DNA of 64,000 nucleotides from contig JAJCZL010000034.1 of the NCBI GenBank assembly GCA_029262415.1, positions 62,001 through 126,000 on the forward strand, in the 5' to 3' direction. Below the pieces are notes generated by a model. The model worked only from the letters and a program-made list of their open reading frames with translations, had not been told where the DNA came from and searched no databases. This DNA is from Deltaproteobacteria bacterium. GTDB taxonomy: Bacteria > Desulfobacterota > Binatia > UBA1149 > JAJCZL01. Shown here one piece after another: positions 52,201 to 61,168 of the stretch. The position numbers and the translations under genes were made by a program. The first letter of the stretch is position 1. Each line of letters starts with the position of its first letter.

Positions 52201-52365
52201 CGACGGAGCAACGGTGTTTATCTGCACCTGCACGGGGGTGGTGTCTGGAAAAGCATCTATTGGGATACTGCCGACGGCGCGGATACCGACCGCAAACAAC
52301 ACTGCTGCAGCTATGCAGACGAGCAGACGATTACGTAGCGATAAGTCGATAATCCGATTGAGCAT
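49255..52365 (-). CDS. czcA: CzcA/CusA-family heavy-metal RND efflux pump
   Basis: Inner-membrane HME-RND transporter of 1036 residues, standard length, with 12 helices and two large periplasmic loops. The proton-relay helix reads IDFGLIVDSSVIMIENCVRH. QPIEMRMNEMIAGIRSDLG resembles the CzcA/CnrA substrate region more than that of CusA, so divalent ions such as Zn, Co, Cd or Ni are favoured over Cu/Ag; this is a judgement from motif similarity. The gene follows its adaptor by three bases and ends the operon. Confidence 0.93.
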   Translation of the reverse strand: MLNRIIDLSLRNRLLVCIAAAVLFAVGIRAVGSIPIDAFPDTTPVQVQINTVAPSLNPIEVEQQITLPIELEIGGLPGLVNVRSVSKFGLSQVVATFDDDTHIYTARQLLSERLRTVDLPEGPERPELGPISTGLGEVFHYTMTSDNPERTLTELRELHDWVVKPELRKVPGVAEVNSWGGFEKQYHVVVEPKRLIKFGLTFEDVFAALEANNKSVGGGQIVTAGESVLVHGLGLTTDVGEIGNIVVSSYDGAPVYVHDVAQVEIGTEIRQGAVTAQGKGEAVLGLGFMLMGGNSHVVTRALKAQLMLAQEALPEDVTLEVVYDRTHLVDKVIDTVRHNLVAGALLVVGVLFAFLGNLRAGLIVAAAIPLSMVFAAEFMIQAGIAASLLSLGAIDFGLIVDSSVIMIENCVRHAALRTDKPWLDTIRDAAIEVRKPTMFGELIIMIVFLPILTLEGVEGKLFRPMALTMIFALLGSLVLSLTLMPVLASLLLPARSKAKEPWLVQRARQLYTPALELALRFRRTVVALALALVAMAGIAATNLGTEFLPKLQEGALVINTIRQAGVSIGESTDYNSRMEQLILAAFPDEIDRVWSRIGTAEVATDPMGIELTDIFITLHPRTEWTKAHTQGELTEQLNTLLADLPGQNLAFTQPIEMRMNEMIAGIRSDLGIKVYGDDFDTLTRISDEIQRVLLTVPGAADVSAEQVTGLPVLKIEVDSRALARFGLQTRNVLNVVEAVGGKTVGEIREGQRRFPLVVRLPDRQRTDSDALADTLIPTAAGPILPLSSVAKLVHAEGPSTINREWGRRRITVQANVRGRDAGSFVTEAQQRIAAEVNLPEGYTIDWGGQFENLERANRRLAFILPLTLCLILVLLYVSLGTVRDVLIVATGIPLGAVGGVGALALRGMPFTVSAAIGFIALSGVAILNGLVLMTFIKQRLDDGAAHSEAIREGCHARLRPVLMTALVAAVGFVPMAINTGVGAEVQSPLATVVIGGILSNTLLTLVVLPVLCSWFEAQQAGISEKSYQSATRRQGA

Positions 52366-52368
52366 CGT

Positions 52369-53754
52369 CTACTCCACGCAACCAGCGCCTAACCGGGAGA
52401 TCTGCAGTTGCGACTTGACCAAGTAGCTGTGTGAAACAACGATGTCGTTATCGGGCCCGAGATCTCCGACAACAGCGACTTGCCCGTCGGCTTTGGCCTC
52501 AACACGCACGGGGCGAGCTTCGAACAGGTTCTGCTCGAGCTGGACGAACACGAAATGTCTGCCTTCAATCTGCTGCAGAGCCGAAGCTGGTATAAGCACC
52601 GCCTTTTCCGAGTGGTGCGTGAGAATACGGGCACGCGCGAACATATTCGCGCGCAGCAGACCGTCCGGATTTGGAATCTCGACACGGGCGCGGGCCATAC
52701 GCGTACGGTCATCGACCTGAGCGGCAAGCCAGGTAAGCCTCCCGACAAATCTCTGGTCGGCTGCCGGTTCTACATTGAGCTCAACCAGTTGCCCCAAGCG
52801 GACCTCTGCGAGTCGCGCCTCTGGGATGCTCAGTATCGCCCACATCACCGAACGGTCAGCCAACACGAAGAGCGTGTCGCCCTCACGCACCAATGAGCCC
52901 TGCACCGCGTTTCGCTCGATGATCTCACCCGCAAACGGCGCGCGGAGTTCCAGCGCAGCGGGGTCGATAGTTTTTTCGTGCAGGTCGGCGATTTGTTCTT
53001 CAGCGAAGCCGAGTGTACGCAGCCGTTGGTAGTTCGCTTGATAGACAGCCTGCGCTTCCTGCGCCTCTCGTTCTGCGCTTATTCGCTGGGAATACAGCCG
53101 CCGTTCGCGCTCGAGAGTTTGCTTGGCGAGAATCATCTTCGCGACGGCCTCGGCGATGGTCGCAGAGGAGACCGTCGCGAGTAGTTCTCTCGTCTCGACT
53201 TTAGCGCCAAGGTCGACCTTGACGTTTCGGATGATGCCACCGACCGGAACGGCGACGTGTGCCAGCTTGTTCTGGTCGAACGCTATCTCGGCGTAGCTCT
53301 CAATGCCTGATGAGATCGGCCCGAGTTCTGGTTTCCCAACCTCAATCCCGGCTTTTTCCGCCGCATCAGCCGAGGCGAAGCGAATCTTCAGACCACGCCC
53401 CGACGTGATCGTAGCGGCTAACTCCGGGTGGCAGATCCCGCACTCGTCTTCCGCAACACCGTGCTCATCGCACATGAGTCGGTTAGCAGTCTGTTCCGCT
53501 CCGGTTGCACCCTCTGCATCGCGACCCTCATCGCTCGAAGAGGGCTTGTCTTTCAGTTCCGGATGACAGATGAAGCACTCGTCCTCATACACCTCGTGCT
53601 CGTTACAATAGAGCCGCTTCGGGTCGATCGAAGCTTTGGACGACGACTCTGCGGCGAAGGTAGATCCTGATTGTGCAAGCGCCGTCGCAGCCTGGGGCGC
53701 CTTCGCTGCAAGGATTGCGCCGATGATTACGACCGCAAGTGTTTGTATTCTCAT
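52369..53754 (-). CDS. czcB: CzcB-type RND periplasmic adaptor with two Cys/His metal-binding motifs
   Basis: Membrane-fusion protein of 461 residues with signal segment LAVVIIGAILAAKAPQA. Residues 50-67 and 95-112 hold the same pattern, CxEHxVxEDECxICHPEL, joined by an acidic Ser/Asp linker. These look like paired metal-binding sites ahead of the adaptor core. The core has the barrel-sandwich halves (VPVGGIIRNVKVDLGAKV and LRAPFAGEIIERNAVQGS) around a hairpin. It links the RND pump to the outer-membrane channel and may hand metal to the pump. It lies 23 bases after czcC. Confidence 0.92.
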   Translation of the reverse strand: MRIQTLAVVIIGAILAAKAPQAATALAQSGSTFAAESSSKASIDPKRLYCNEHEVYEDECFICHPELKDKPSSSDEGRDAEGATGAEQTANRLMCDEHGVAEDECGICHPELAATITSGRGLKIRFASADAAEKAGIEVGKPELGPISSGIESYAEIAFDQNKLAHVAVPVGGIIRNVKVDLGAKVETRELLATVSSATIAEAVAKMILAKQTLERERRLYSQRISAEREAQEAQAVYQANYQRLRTLGFAEEQIADLHEKTIDPAALELRAPFAGEIIERNAVQGSLVREGDTLFVLADRSVMWAILSIPEARLAEVRLGQLVELNVEPAADQRFVGRLTWLAAQVDDRTRMARARVEIPNPDGLLRANMFARARILTHHSEKAVLIPASALQQIEGRHFVFVQLEQNLFEARPVRVEAKADGQVAVVGDLGPDNDIVVSHSYLVKSQLQISRLGAGCVE

Positions 53755-53777
53755 ATCTGTTCCCGTTGCTTCTTAAT

Positions 53778-55193
53778 CTAGTTGGTCTTGGACGTCTCAC
53801 GTAGCTGCGAGAGTGGCCGTGCCACAGCGCTCTCAAGCGCGACAGCAGCACGCCAGTAGTCCCAGAGAGACTCGATGTAGGAGAACTCAGCGTCTACGAG
53901 ATCGTTTTGAACGACCACGAGCTTCAAGAGGTCGATTTTGCCCTCGCGATAGGCGGTTTCGATAAAGCGGAAGTTCTCGCCGACTCGCGAAAGCGCTTCG
54001 GTCTCGTATAGCGACAAAACGTTGACAGCCGCATCATAGGCGCGGTAGGCGTCGCCAACCTCACCGCGAACGGCTAACGCAGCGGCGCGACGATCGTATT
54101 CGGCCTGGGCGTGGCGGCCGCCGAGTACGCTCAGCTCGGCCTGTTTGCGGTCAAACACTGGGAGCGGAAACATGATTCTGCCGCCGACGATGCGGTCTCT
54201 CTCACCATCGGCCCCGACCTCTTCTTCGTAGAAGGCACCGAGCGTCACGTTGGGTACGATTGAGCGACGGGTTAGTCGCTGCTCGGCCTCGACGCGCCGG
54301 ATTTCCGCGCGGCGCGCGCGCAAATCCGGACGCCTCTCGAGTGCAACGGCGACCAGAGCTGTCGGATCGAACGCGACCGGCTCGATTGGGAGACCGCCTT
54401 GCGGTTCGAGCCGACCCAGTGGCTCCCGGCCTAGTAGGCGCTCCAACTCGAGCAGCGAGGTTTTGTAGTCGCGGTCGGCCTGGAAGGCGTCTCGGCGCGA
54501 CCGGCCATCGCGAATCACCGCCAGATTCTCATCAAGCTTGGCAACTTCTCCGCTCCGAAAGCGCACGGTAGTCGCTTCACGCAGCCGGCTGTTGAGTTCG
54601 GAGGTTTTCTTGAACAGCTCGAGCCGACGCCGCAAATACAGGCTTTTGTAGAAGGCTTCCTTGACACGCGCGCACAAGAGTCGCTCGAAGTCATCGACTT
54701 CAGCCTGGGCTCGGGCGAGGCCCTGCTCGGCCTCTTCAATGCGCTTGCCGCGCTGCCCGGCAATCTCAACCTCGATCGCCAACTCGGCTTCGGGTTGGAT
54801 GTCGCCACCGCCTTGCTCGAAGCGTCGCCGGCCCGCCCCGACTCCGATCTGGGGGTTGAACGGATTCCAGTAGCGCGCCTTGGAAAGGTGTCCATGCGCA
54901 ACGGTGAGCTCCTGCCGCACCGCCAGCAGCTCCGGATTGTTCTCCAGAGCTGCCGTAAGAGCCGCCTCGAGGGTGATCTCATCTTTGAGTTGTCCGGCTG
55001 AGGGCGCTCGAACATTGAGGTCACTCTGGGCGAGCGCGACTGCCGAGCCTCTAGCCGATGGTGGTGGCTTCGGCGGGTCGGAACCGGCACCGGCCAAGCT
55101 AGACGAGGTAATCGTCAGTAGGACCGCTACCGCCTGCAGCGGACGCGTACACTTGTAATGTGAATATGTGGACCAACAAACACTCATAATCAT
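53778..55193 (-). CDS. czcC: TolC/CzcC-family outer-membrane efflux protein
   Basis: Outer-membrane factor of about 471 residues. The signal segment AVAVLLTITSSSLAGAG is followed by the usual two TolC repeats: ALTAALENNPELLAVRQEL in the first half and LVAVALERRPDLRARRAEI in the second, each leading into long coiled-coil helices. ATG 55193 is preferred to the open upstream frame because GGAAG precedes it. It lies about 90 bases after the small secreted-protein gene and opens the pump genes proper. Confidence 0.9.
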   Translation of the reverse strand: MIMSVCWSTYSHYKCTRPLQAVAVLLTITSSSLAGAGSDPPKPPPSARGSAVALAQSDLNVRAPSAGQLKDEITLEAALTAALENNPELLAVRQELTVAHGHLSKARYWNPFNPQIGVGAGRRRFEQGGGDIQPEAELAIEVEIAGQRGKRIEEAEQGLARAQAEVDDFERLLCARVKEAFYKSLYLRRRLELFKKTSELNSRLREATTVRFRSGEVAKLDENLAVIRDGRSRRDAFQADRDYKTSLLELERLLGREPLGRLEPQGGLPIEPVAFDPTALVAVALERRPDLRARRAEIRRVEAEQRLTRRSIVPNVTLGAFYEEEVGADGERDRIVGGRIMFPLPVFDRKQAELSVLGGRHAQAEYDRRAAALAVRGEVGDAYRAYDAAVNVLSLYETEALSRVGENFRFIETAYREGKIDLLKLVVVQNDLVDAEFSYIESLWDYWRAAVALESAVARPLSQLRETSKTN

Positions 55194-55282
55194 TCTTCCA
55201 AAGCATTGGGAGACTTCCCCCGGGTGGTTGCGAGGAGTACTTGCCACGCCAAAAGATTCGGCGCGCTCGAACGACTATGGTC

Positions 55283-55711
55283 TCAGACGAGAAGAACGAT
55301 TGTAGAGATCGCCTCGCGTGTGCGATCGGGCAAGAGGATCTGTGGAAGCAGCCGCAGCTGCCGATGGGTAGGCGTGGTGAAAAGCAGGGGGACGGCAATG
55401 GTAGTGACGGCTGATGCTATGGAGTACACGTCATCGGTAGCACGCGAGGATGCAGCCCGTAGTGACGCCGGAAGGGTTAGGGATACATCGACACACGCGT
55501 CCTCTCCGAACAGCTCGGACTCGCCGTAAGGCCGCTTGTCCGGGTTCGCTAACCCACCGCAGCAAGTGAGTTGCGTCAGCCGTGTTTCGATCGCGACGCT
55601 TCCGTCGCCATCCACGCACAGGACAAGGCCCGCTGCCGAGCTGGTGCTCGCGATGAGCTGAACCAGTAGGCAGAGCCATGCAAAGGCGGTTTTGAGGGCG
55701 TATCGGGTCAT
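55283..55711 (-). CDS. small secreted protein at the head of the metal-efflux operon
   Basis: Exported protein of 142 residues with signal segment FAWLCLLVQLIASTSSAAG. The mature part has LVLCVDGDGSVAIE, a CC pair in TQLTCCGG and ACVDVSLTLP, a pattern I associate with small periplasmic proteins beside czc/cus operons. Four cysteines and acidic residues could bind metal. No family name can be given with confidence. It shares strand and spacing with czcCBA, so coexpression is likely. Confidence 0.65.
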   Translation of the reverse strand: MTRYALKTAFAWLCLLVQLIASTSSAAGLVLCVDGDGSVAIETRLTQLTCCGGLANPDKRPYGESELFGEDACVDVSLTLPASLRAASSRATDDVYSIASAVTTIAVPLLFTTPTHRQLRLLPQILLPDRTREAISTIVLLV

Positions 55712-55783
55712 CGATGCTCGCAGCCTACTAGGGTACTCTGTTTGGTGGGACGCGTCACTTAAAAATATCTCTGCAGCCTGTGC

Positions 55784-56998
55784 CTACGCGGCGCGAGGTT
55801 TTCGCTGAGCGACCACGGGTGTCGCCTCAAAGTTGGACTTGCCGGTGCCGCCACGACTGAAGAGCGGCATCAGCGGTTGGGTATTGCGTTGCAGAAGCCA
55901 GCGTTCGAGCAGCACGTTTTGCGCGAACCAGCGGCGCCCGATCAAGCGGCGCCCGACTGCGCCGTAGAGGCTGCGCGGCACCAAGCTGTGTGCAGCAAGA
56001 CGCGCGTGCCGCCGGCCGCCGAAGCGCTCGTGCAGTGCGCGGCGGTAGGTATTGAGGTTGTGCTGGGTGAAACCACCGGCTCCGTGGGCGGAGACCAGCG
56101 ACTGTGCGGCGATCAGTCCTGATTCGACGGCGGGCCGAATGCCTTCGCCGCTGCGTCGTGCCGCTACTCCGGCGGCGTCGCCGACGAGCAGCACACGATC
56201 ACCAACCGGGTCGCGGCTTGAGTCGCGGTACATCGTATAGGCGTGGCCGCGCAGGCGCTTGGCTGTAGCGGGAGAGATCCTTGCACTGCGTTTGAGGAAG
56301 TCGATGAATTCGCCGACGTGTTCGTTGATGCGCAGGCCGCCCTTGCGGCCCATGCCGATATTTAAGTAGCGACCCTTACGAAACGCCCAGCCGAAGCCGT
56401 TTAGATCCCTTGCTATGAAGAGTTCGGGGACGTGGGGCAATACTTTGCAACGTGCTTCTTCGTCGTCCTCCAGAAAGTACTCGGCCTCCTGCGCGGCGAT
56501 CACGGCGTGACCGCGTTTAGCGCCGAGCCTGCGGGCGATTGGGCAAAAATGTCCGCCCGCACCCACCAGCAAGGGTGCGGTGAAGGCGCCGTTAACCACC
56601 CAGTTGTCGTCGCCGTCGCGGCTTAGCGACTCGAGCGAACGGCCCAGCCGCAGTCGCGCGCCGCTTCTTTCGAGCAAGAATCGATCGAATTCGGTTCTGC
56701 GGATGCCGTAGCTAACCGCCCGGGCGTAGTTCACCTCCCGAGAGTTTCCGCCGACCAGCCCGACGCGAAAACCGGTGATGGGCTGCAACGTGTTGGCTGT
56801 GGCGTAGTCGCGCAGGGTGATGCCGAGCTCGGCGACGAGGGCCGGGGTTATCCAACCGGCGCAGACCTTGTCACGGGGAAAATTGGCGCGGTCGACCACA
56901 ACGACGCGCAAACCGGCGCTGCGCACGGCCCACGCGCAGGCAGCGCCGCTTGGGCCGCCGCCTACAATGATAACGTCGGTTTCTTCCACACCGACCAC
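55784..56998 (-). CDS. geranylgeranyl-reductase-family FAD-dependent oxidoreductase
   Basis: Flavoprotein of about 404 residues. DVIIVGGGPSGAACAWAV is the Rossmann dinucleotide motif, ANFPRDKVCAGW the family-specific loop, and VLLVGDAAGVAARRSGEGI the second FAD motif. Members reduce prenyl chains of lipids or quinones or act as monooxygenases. The frame is open to 57211, but the upstream part is Arg/Ser-rich. I take the GTG at 56998 (a second GTG at 56989 is possible). It is divergent from the moxR operon. Confidence 0.85.
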   Translation of the reverse strand: MVGVEETDVIIVGGGPSGAACAWAVRSAGLRVVVVDRANFPRDKVCAGWITPALVAELGITLRDYATANTLQPITGFRVGLVGGNSREVNYARAVSYGIRRTEFDRFLLERSGARLRLGRSLESLSRDGDDNWVVNGAFTAPLLVGAGGHFCPIARRLGAKRGHAVIAAQEAEYFLEDDEEARCKVLPHVPELFIARDLNGFGWAFRKGRYLNIGMGRKGGLRINEHVGEFIDFLKRSARISPATAKRLRGHAYTMYRDSSRDPVGDRVLLVGDAAGVAARRSGEGIRPAVESGLIAAQSLVSAHGAGGFTQHNLNTYRRALHERFGGRRHARLAAHSLVPRSLYGAVGRRLIGRRWFAQNVLLERWLLQRNTQPLMPLFSRGGTGKSNFEATPVVAQRKPRAA

Positions 56999-57156
56999 GC
57001 TAGCCCCCGAACGCGCGGTCAGGAACAGCCTTTGAAGGTCAGACCGATGTCTGGTGCGGATTCTGGAACTCGACGAGCGCATGCGTACAATACGTGTCAG
57101 CCGAGCATCGGCTGCGGGCCTAGGGCCCGCATTCACTACATAAGAGGAAGGTGAGT

Positions 57157-58158
57157 ATGAGCAGCGAGACTGCAACGGAGTCGATGAACGCGCTTTGCGA
57201 AGCCGAGACATCGCGTTTCGGGGCGAATTTGGTCAACGAAATCGCCAAGGTTCTGGTCGGGCAGGAGGTCATGGTGACACGCATCCTGACCGGGTTGCTG
57301 ACCGGCGGACACGTTTTGCTCGAGGGCATGCCGGGGCTGGCTAAGACGCTGACCGTGCGCACCTTGGCCGCTGCGGTCAACACCGGGTTCTCGCGTATCC
57401 AGTTTACGCCCGACATGTTGCCCGCCGACGTCGTCGGCACCGAGATTTTTAACCCAAAAGAAGGAACGTACTCGGTAAAAAAAGGGCCGATATTTTCCAA
57501 CCTGGTTCTCGCCGACGAGATCAACCGCGCGCCGGCTAAGGTGCAGGCGGCCTTGCTCGAGGCGATGCAGGAGCGCCAGGCCACGATCGGGGGCAAGACC
57601 TACTTAATGGAAGAACCGTTCTTGGTTCTTGCAACGCAAAACCCGATTGAACAAGAGGGCACCTATCCGTTGCCCGAGGCGCAGGTCGACCGTTTCATGA
57701 TGAAGGTGAAGGTCGGCTATCCCTCCAAGGAAGAAGAACGCCGCGTCCTCGACCGGATGGGCAGCGGACAGGAGCTGCCCGAGGTGTCGGCAGTCTGTAC
57801 AATCGCCGACATTTCGGCCGCACGTAAGAGTGTGGCCGAGGTGTTCGTCGACGATAAAGTCCGTGACTATATCGTTGACCTTGTTCGTGCCACACGCGAT
57901 CCTGAATCCGCCGGTGTCGAGGGCCTGGACGGCATGATCGAGTTCGGAGCCTCGCCGCGCGCGTCGCTCTGGTTAATGCGTGCCGCCAAAGGCCACGCGT
58001 TTTTGCAGGGCCGCAACTATGTGACTCCGCACGATATCAAGTCGCTCGCGCCCGATGTGTTGCGCCACCGGGTCAGCCCGACCTACGAGGCTGAGGCCGA
58101 GGGCAAGACCTCCGAGGATTTGATCCAACGCATTCTCGACAGCGTGTTGGTCCCCTGA
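57157..58158 (+). CDS. MoxR-family AAA+ ATPase
   Basis: AAA+ chaperone of 333 residues. Walker A is [16 protein letters not shown], Walker [22 protein letters not shown], sensor 1 [19 protein letters not shown] with DRF. MoxR proteins insert cofactors or mature VWA-domain partners, several of which follow in the same operon. AGAGGAAGG lies just before ATG 57157; a GTG six bases earlier is the alternative start. Confidence 0.93.
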   Translation: MSSETATESMNALCEAETSRFGANLVNEIAKVLVGQEVMVTRILTGLLTGGHVLLEGMPGLAKTLTVRTLAAAVNTGFSRIQFTPDMLPADVVGTEIFNPKEGTYSVKKGPIFSNLVLADEINRAPAKVQAALLEAMQERQATIGGKTYLMEEPFLVLATQNPIEQEGTYPLPEAQVDRFMMKVKVGYPSKEEERRVLDRMGSGQELPEVSAVCTIADISAARKSVAEVFVDDKVRDYIVDLVRATRDPESAGVEGLDGMIEFGASPRASLWLMRAAKGHAFLQGRNYVTPHDIKSLAPDVLRHRVSPTYEAEAEGKTSEDLIQRILDSVLVP

Positions 58159-58171
58159 CGCACTAGGCCGG

Positions 58172-59113
58172 ATGCTCGCCCGCGACATCATTCGCCGTGT
58201 CCGCGAAATACAGGTGCGCACCGGACGGCACGTTGCCGATGTGCTCGCCGGTGGCTACGTATCTGTATTCAAGGGGGGCGGGATCGAGTTTGAAGAGGTG
58301 CGGCCTTATGTCGCCGGCGACGACATTCGCGCTATCGATTGGAATGTCACCGCGCGCACCGGCGAGCCGTACATCAAGCGCTACGTCGAAGAGCGTCAAC
58401 TGACACTCATGTTGATGGCCGACGTTTCAGCATCGCAAGACTTCGGCTCAGATGCGCGCTCCAAACGTGACGTTGCTGCGGAGCTGTGTGCACTGTTGGC
58501 CTTCTCGGCGATCCGTAACGACGACAAAGTCGGCTTGGTTTTGTTCCACAACGGCGTGGAGCAATACATCCCTCCACGCAAAGGCAACAAGCACGCGCTG
58601 CGCGTGGTGCGCGAGGTACTGGCCCACGGTGCCGAGAACGAAGGTGCCGATGCCGGTCTAGCTGTAAATTCGCGCGCGCGCCGCCTGCGCACCCCACGCC
58701 AAGGCACCGATATCGCACGAGCGGTCGAGTTCTTGATGTCGGTGACGAAGCGTAAGACGGTGTGCTTCGTGGTCAGCGACTACTTCGACGACCACTTCGA
58801 ACGGGCGTTGCAAACCGCCAACCAGCGTCACGATGTCATCGCGGTGTTGGTGACCGATCCACGCGAACTCGAAGTTCCGCCGGTCGGACTCGTCCAGCTG
58901 CGTGATGCGGAGAGCGGGCGCATCGGTGTTTACGACACCTCTTCGCGATCCTTCCGCGCTGCACTCGCGCGCGATGCCGACGCGCGAGTACAGGGGTTGG
59001 AGAAACGCCTGCGTTCGTCCGGAATAGACTTCGTTCACGTCGATGCCTCACGCTCGGTCGTAGACCCATTGGTGCGCTTTTTCCGAATGCGCGATCGGAG
59101 GAAACGTAAGTGA
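58172..59113 (+). CDS. DUF58-domain protein of the Bat operon
   Basis: Protein of 313 residues. YVAGDDIRAIDWNVTARTG is the DUF58 signature and LMLMADVSASQDFGS opens a VWA-like fold with a DxSxS metal site. No membrane segment. It is the usual partner of MoxR. The stop overlaps the GTG of the next gene by four bases, and it starts 13 bases after moxR. Confidence 0.9.
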   Translation: MLARDIIRRVREIQVRTGRHVADVLAGGYVSVFKGGGIEFEEVRPYVAGDDIRAIDWNVTARTGEPYIKRYVEERQLTLMLMADVSASQDFGSDARSKRDVAAELCALLAFSAIRNDDKVGLVLFHNGVEQYIPPRKGNKHALRVVREVLAHGAENEGADAGLAVNSRARRLRTPRQGTDIARAVEFLMSVTKRKTVCFVVSDYFDDHFERALQTANQRHDVIAVLVTDPRELEVPPVGLVQLRDAESGRIGVYDTSSRSFRAALARDADARVQGLEKRLRSSGIDFVHVDASRSVVDPLVRFFRMRDRRKRK

Positions 59114-60153
59114 TATTCGCTTCGCCGGGCACTGCCGTCAGGGCCGCGTTCTTCGCGGGCGCTTTGACGATAACGTCGGCCGTCGTTGCTCCGACTCGCG
59201 TGACTGCCGATGACGGTGCAGCGACCGCTGCAACCGCTGTTGTAGAGACCCAAAGCGAGCGCGGCCCGGTGAGCGCCCGCGTCAGTGTCACACCGGGAGA
59301 ACCGCGCATCGGCGACCCGGTCGAGTTGCGCCTGATCGTAGTGGCCGAGTCCGGCGTCGAGCTGCTGATGCCCGAATTCGGTCGTTCCCTGGAGCGCTTC
59401 CGGGTTGTCGGTTTCGTGCCGCGCGAAAGTGTAGACCCGCAAGGGAGAACGGTTTTCGAGCAACGCTATACGCTCGAGTTGTCCTCTTCGGGCGAAGCCG
59501 CAATTCCGCCGATCATCGTCGAGTTCGTAGATCACCGCGATGGTAGCCAACTTGCCCCCGAAGGCGAAGACGCCTACGAGTTGGTCACTGAGCGATTGCC
59601 GTTCCGTGTCGACTCGGTGGTTCCGAAGCCGGCCGCGGCCGATCTGGTTCCGCCGTTGGGCGAACTCGCCTTGCATTCGCAGCGAGGTCCGCTGGCGCGG
59701 GTATTGATCGTCGGCGTGTTGTTGTGCGCCGCGCTTGCCGTTGCCGTGGGGGTGTTTCTCGTGCGTCGTCGCCGAGGCGATCCAAGCAAGAGTGCGTACG
59801 AAGAGGCCCGCGCCGAACTCGACGCTTTAATGGCAAGACCGCGCCCCGGTCCGGGTCAGGTCGCAGCATTTTTCGTAGCGTTGAGTACGGTCGTGCGCCG
59901 CTATCTCGAGCGACGCTTTGAGTTGCGTGCCCCGGAGCTGACTACCGAAGAGTTCCTCGTCGAAGCCGGCGCGTCTCCCGATCTCGGTCACGAGCATCAG
60001 CTGATGTTGCAACACTTCTTACACCGCGCCGACATGGTGAAGTTCGCGCGTATGATTCCAGGTGCCGATGATATCGAATTGGCGGTTCAGGCCGCGTCGC
60101 GATTCTTGGATGAAACCGGTGCGCAGGCCGAGAGCGATACCGATGCCGCTTAA
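59110..60153 (+). CDS. BatD/DUF4381-like membrane protein
   Basis: Protein of 347 residues. A signal-like N-terminus (AFFAGALTITSAVVA) is followed by a beta-rich region with ARVSVTPGEPRIGDPVEL and RVVGFVPRESVD, as in BatD/oxygen-tolerance proteins. One membrane helix (VLIVGVLLCAALAVAVGVF) follows, then a cytoplasmic tail with AAFFVALSTVVRRYLERRF, as in DUF4381. It therefore combines features of both families. It is coupled to the genes on both sides by overlaps. Confidence 0.8.
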   Translation: MIFASPGTAVRAAFFAGALTITSAVVAPTRVTADDGAATAATAVVETQSERGPVSARVSVTPGEPRIGDPVELRLIVVAESGVELLMPEFGRSLERFRVVGFVPRESVDPQGRTVFEQRYTLELSSSGEAAIPPIIVEFVDHRDGSQLAPEGEDAYELVTERLPFRVDSVVPKPAAADLVPPLGELALHSQRGPLARVLIVGVLLCAALAVAVGVFLVRRRRGDPSKSAYEEARAELDALMARPRPGPGQVAAFFVALSTVVRRYLERRFELRAPELTTEEFLVEAGASPDLGHEHQLMLQHFLHRADMVKFARMIPGADDIELAVQAASRFLDETGAQAESDTDAA

Positions 60154-61168
60154 CTTCGAGTTTCGTGATCCTTGGCTGCTGCTCGCGTTGGTCGCGGCAC
60201 CGTTGGTCTACGCCGCTGCGGCGCGTGTTGCCAACGTCTTGACCTACTCAAATCTCTCGATCGTTGATGGCGCGCCTCGTTCGCTGCGCATGAGGTTGGC
60301 GAACCTGCCTGCTCTCTTCCTTGCAGTAGCGTTCGCGGCGACCGCTATCGCCTTGGCGGGTCCGCGTACGGGTGATGCCACCACCGTCGTTCGTCGCGAA
60401 GGGATCGCGATCGTGATGGCGGTGGATCGGTCCGGGTCGATGCTCGCGGTCGATTTCGCGCGTAACCGCGAAAGCATTAGCCGGCTCGATGCAGTCAAAG
60501 ACGTTTTCCACGAGTTTGTCAGCGGCGGCGACGCGGGTGACGGGAGACCCCACGACCTTATCGGCATCGTCGGGTTCGGCACCTACGCCGACAGTATCTG
60601 CCCTTTGACCCTCGACCACGCCAACCTTCTGGCGATTCTCGACCAACTCGAGGTCCCCACCGAGCGGGCCGAACAGTCGACCGCGGTCGGCGAAGGACTG
60701 GGTCTTGCGTTGGAACGTCTGCGCGAGAGCGATGCGGTTTCGAAAGTCGTGGTGTTGCTCACCGACGGTGTCAGTAACGCCGGTGAGCTCGCTCCGCTTG
60801 CGGCTGCCGAACTGGCGGCCGACCATCAGGTGCGCGTGTACACGGTCGGTGTTGGAACCACCGGATACGCGCCGATACCGGTGCCGTCGCGAAGCGGTCG
60901 TACGGTGCTGCAACGTGTCTACGTCGAGATCGACGAGGAGACACTCAAGCAGGTCGCCGAACGTACGGGAGGCCGTTACTTTCATGCCCGCGATGCCAAA
61001 GGCCTGGTTGAGGTATATCGCGAAATCGATCGCTTGGAGAAAAGCGAGATCAGCGAAGTCCGCTACCTTCAATACCGCGAGCACTATGCCTGGGCGGCGG
61101 TTCCGGCGCTCGGATTCTTACTTGCCTCCGCACTCGCAGGCGCGACCGTGTTTCGGAGGCTGCCGTGA
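60143..61168 (+). CDS. BatA-type VWA-domain membrane protein
   Basis: Protein of 341 residues that begins MPLNFEFRDPWLLLAL, the normal BatA N-terminal helix. A second helix (ALFLAVAFAATAIALAG) precedes a VWA domain with the metal site VMAVDRSGSMLA and later VVLLTDGVSNAG; a C-terminal helix (AVPALGFLLASALAGATVF) ends it. It overlaps the end of the BatD-like gene by 11 bases and the GTG of the next gene by four. Bat proteins have been linked to stress tolerance and envelope integrity; their mechanism is unclear. Confidence 0.9.
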   Translation: MPLNFEFRDPWLLLALVAAPLVYAAAARVANVLTYSNLSIVDGAPRSLRMRLANLPALFLAVAFAATAIALAGPRTGDATTVVRREGIAIVMAVDRSGSMLAVDFARNRESISRLDAVKDVFHEFVSGGDAGDGRPHDLIGIVGFGTYADSICPLTLDHANLLAILDQLEVPTERAEQSTAVGEGLGLALERLRESDAVSKVVVLLTDGVSNAGELAPLAAAELAADHQVRVYTVGVGTTGYAPIPVPSRSGRTVLQRVYVEIDEETLKQVAERTGGRYFHARDAKGLVEVYREIDRLEKSEISEVRYLQYREHYAWAAVPALGFLLASALAGATVFRRLP

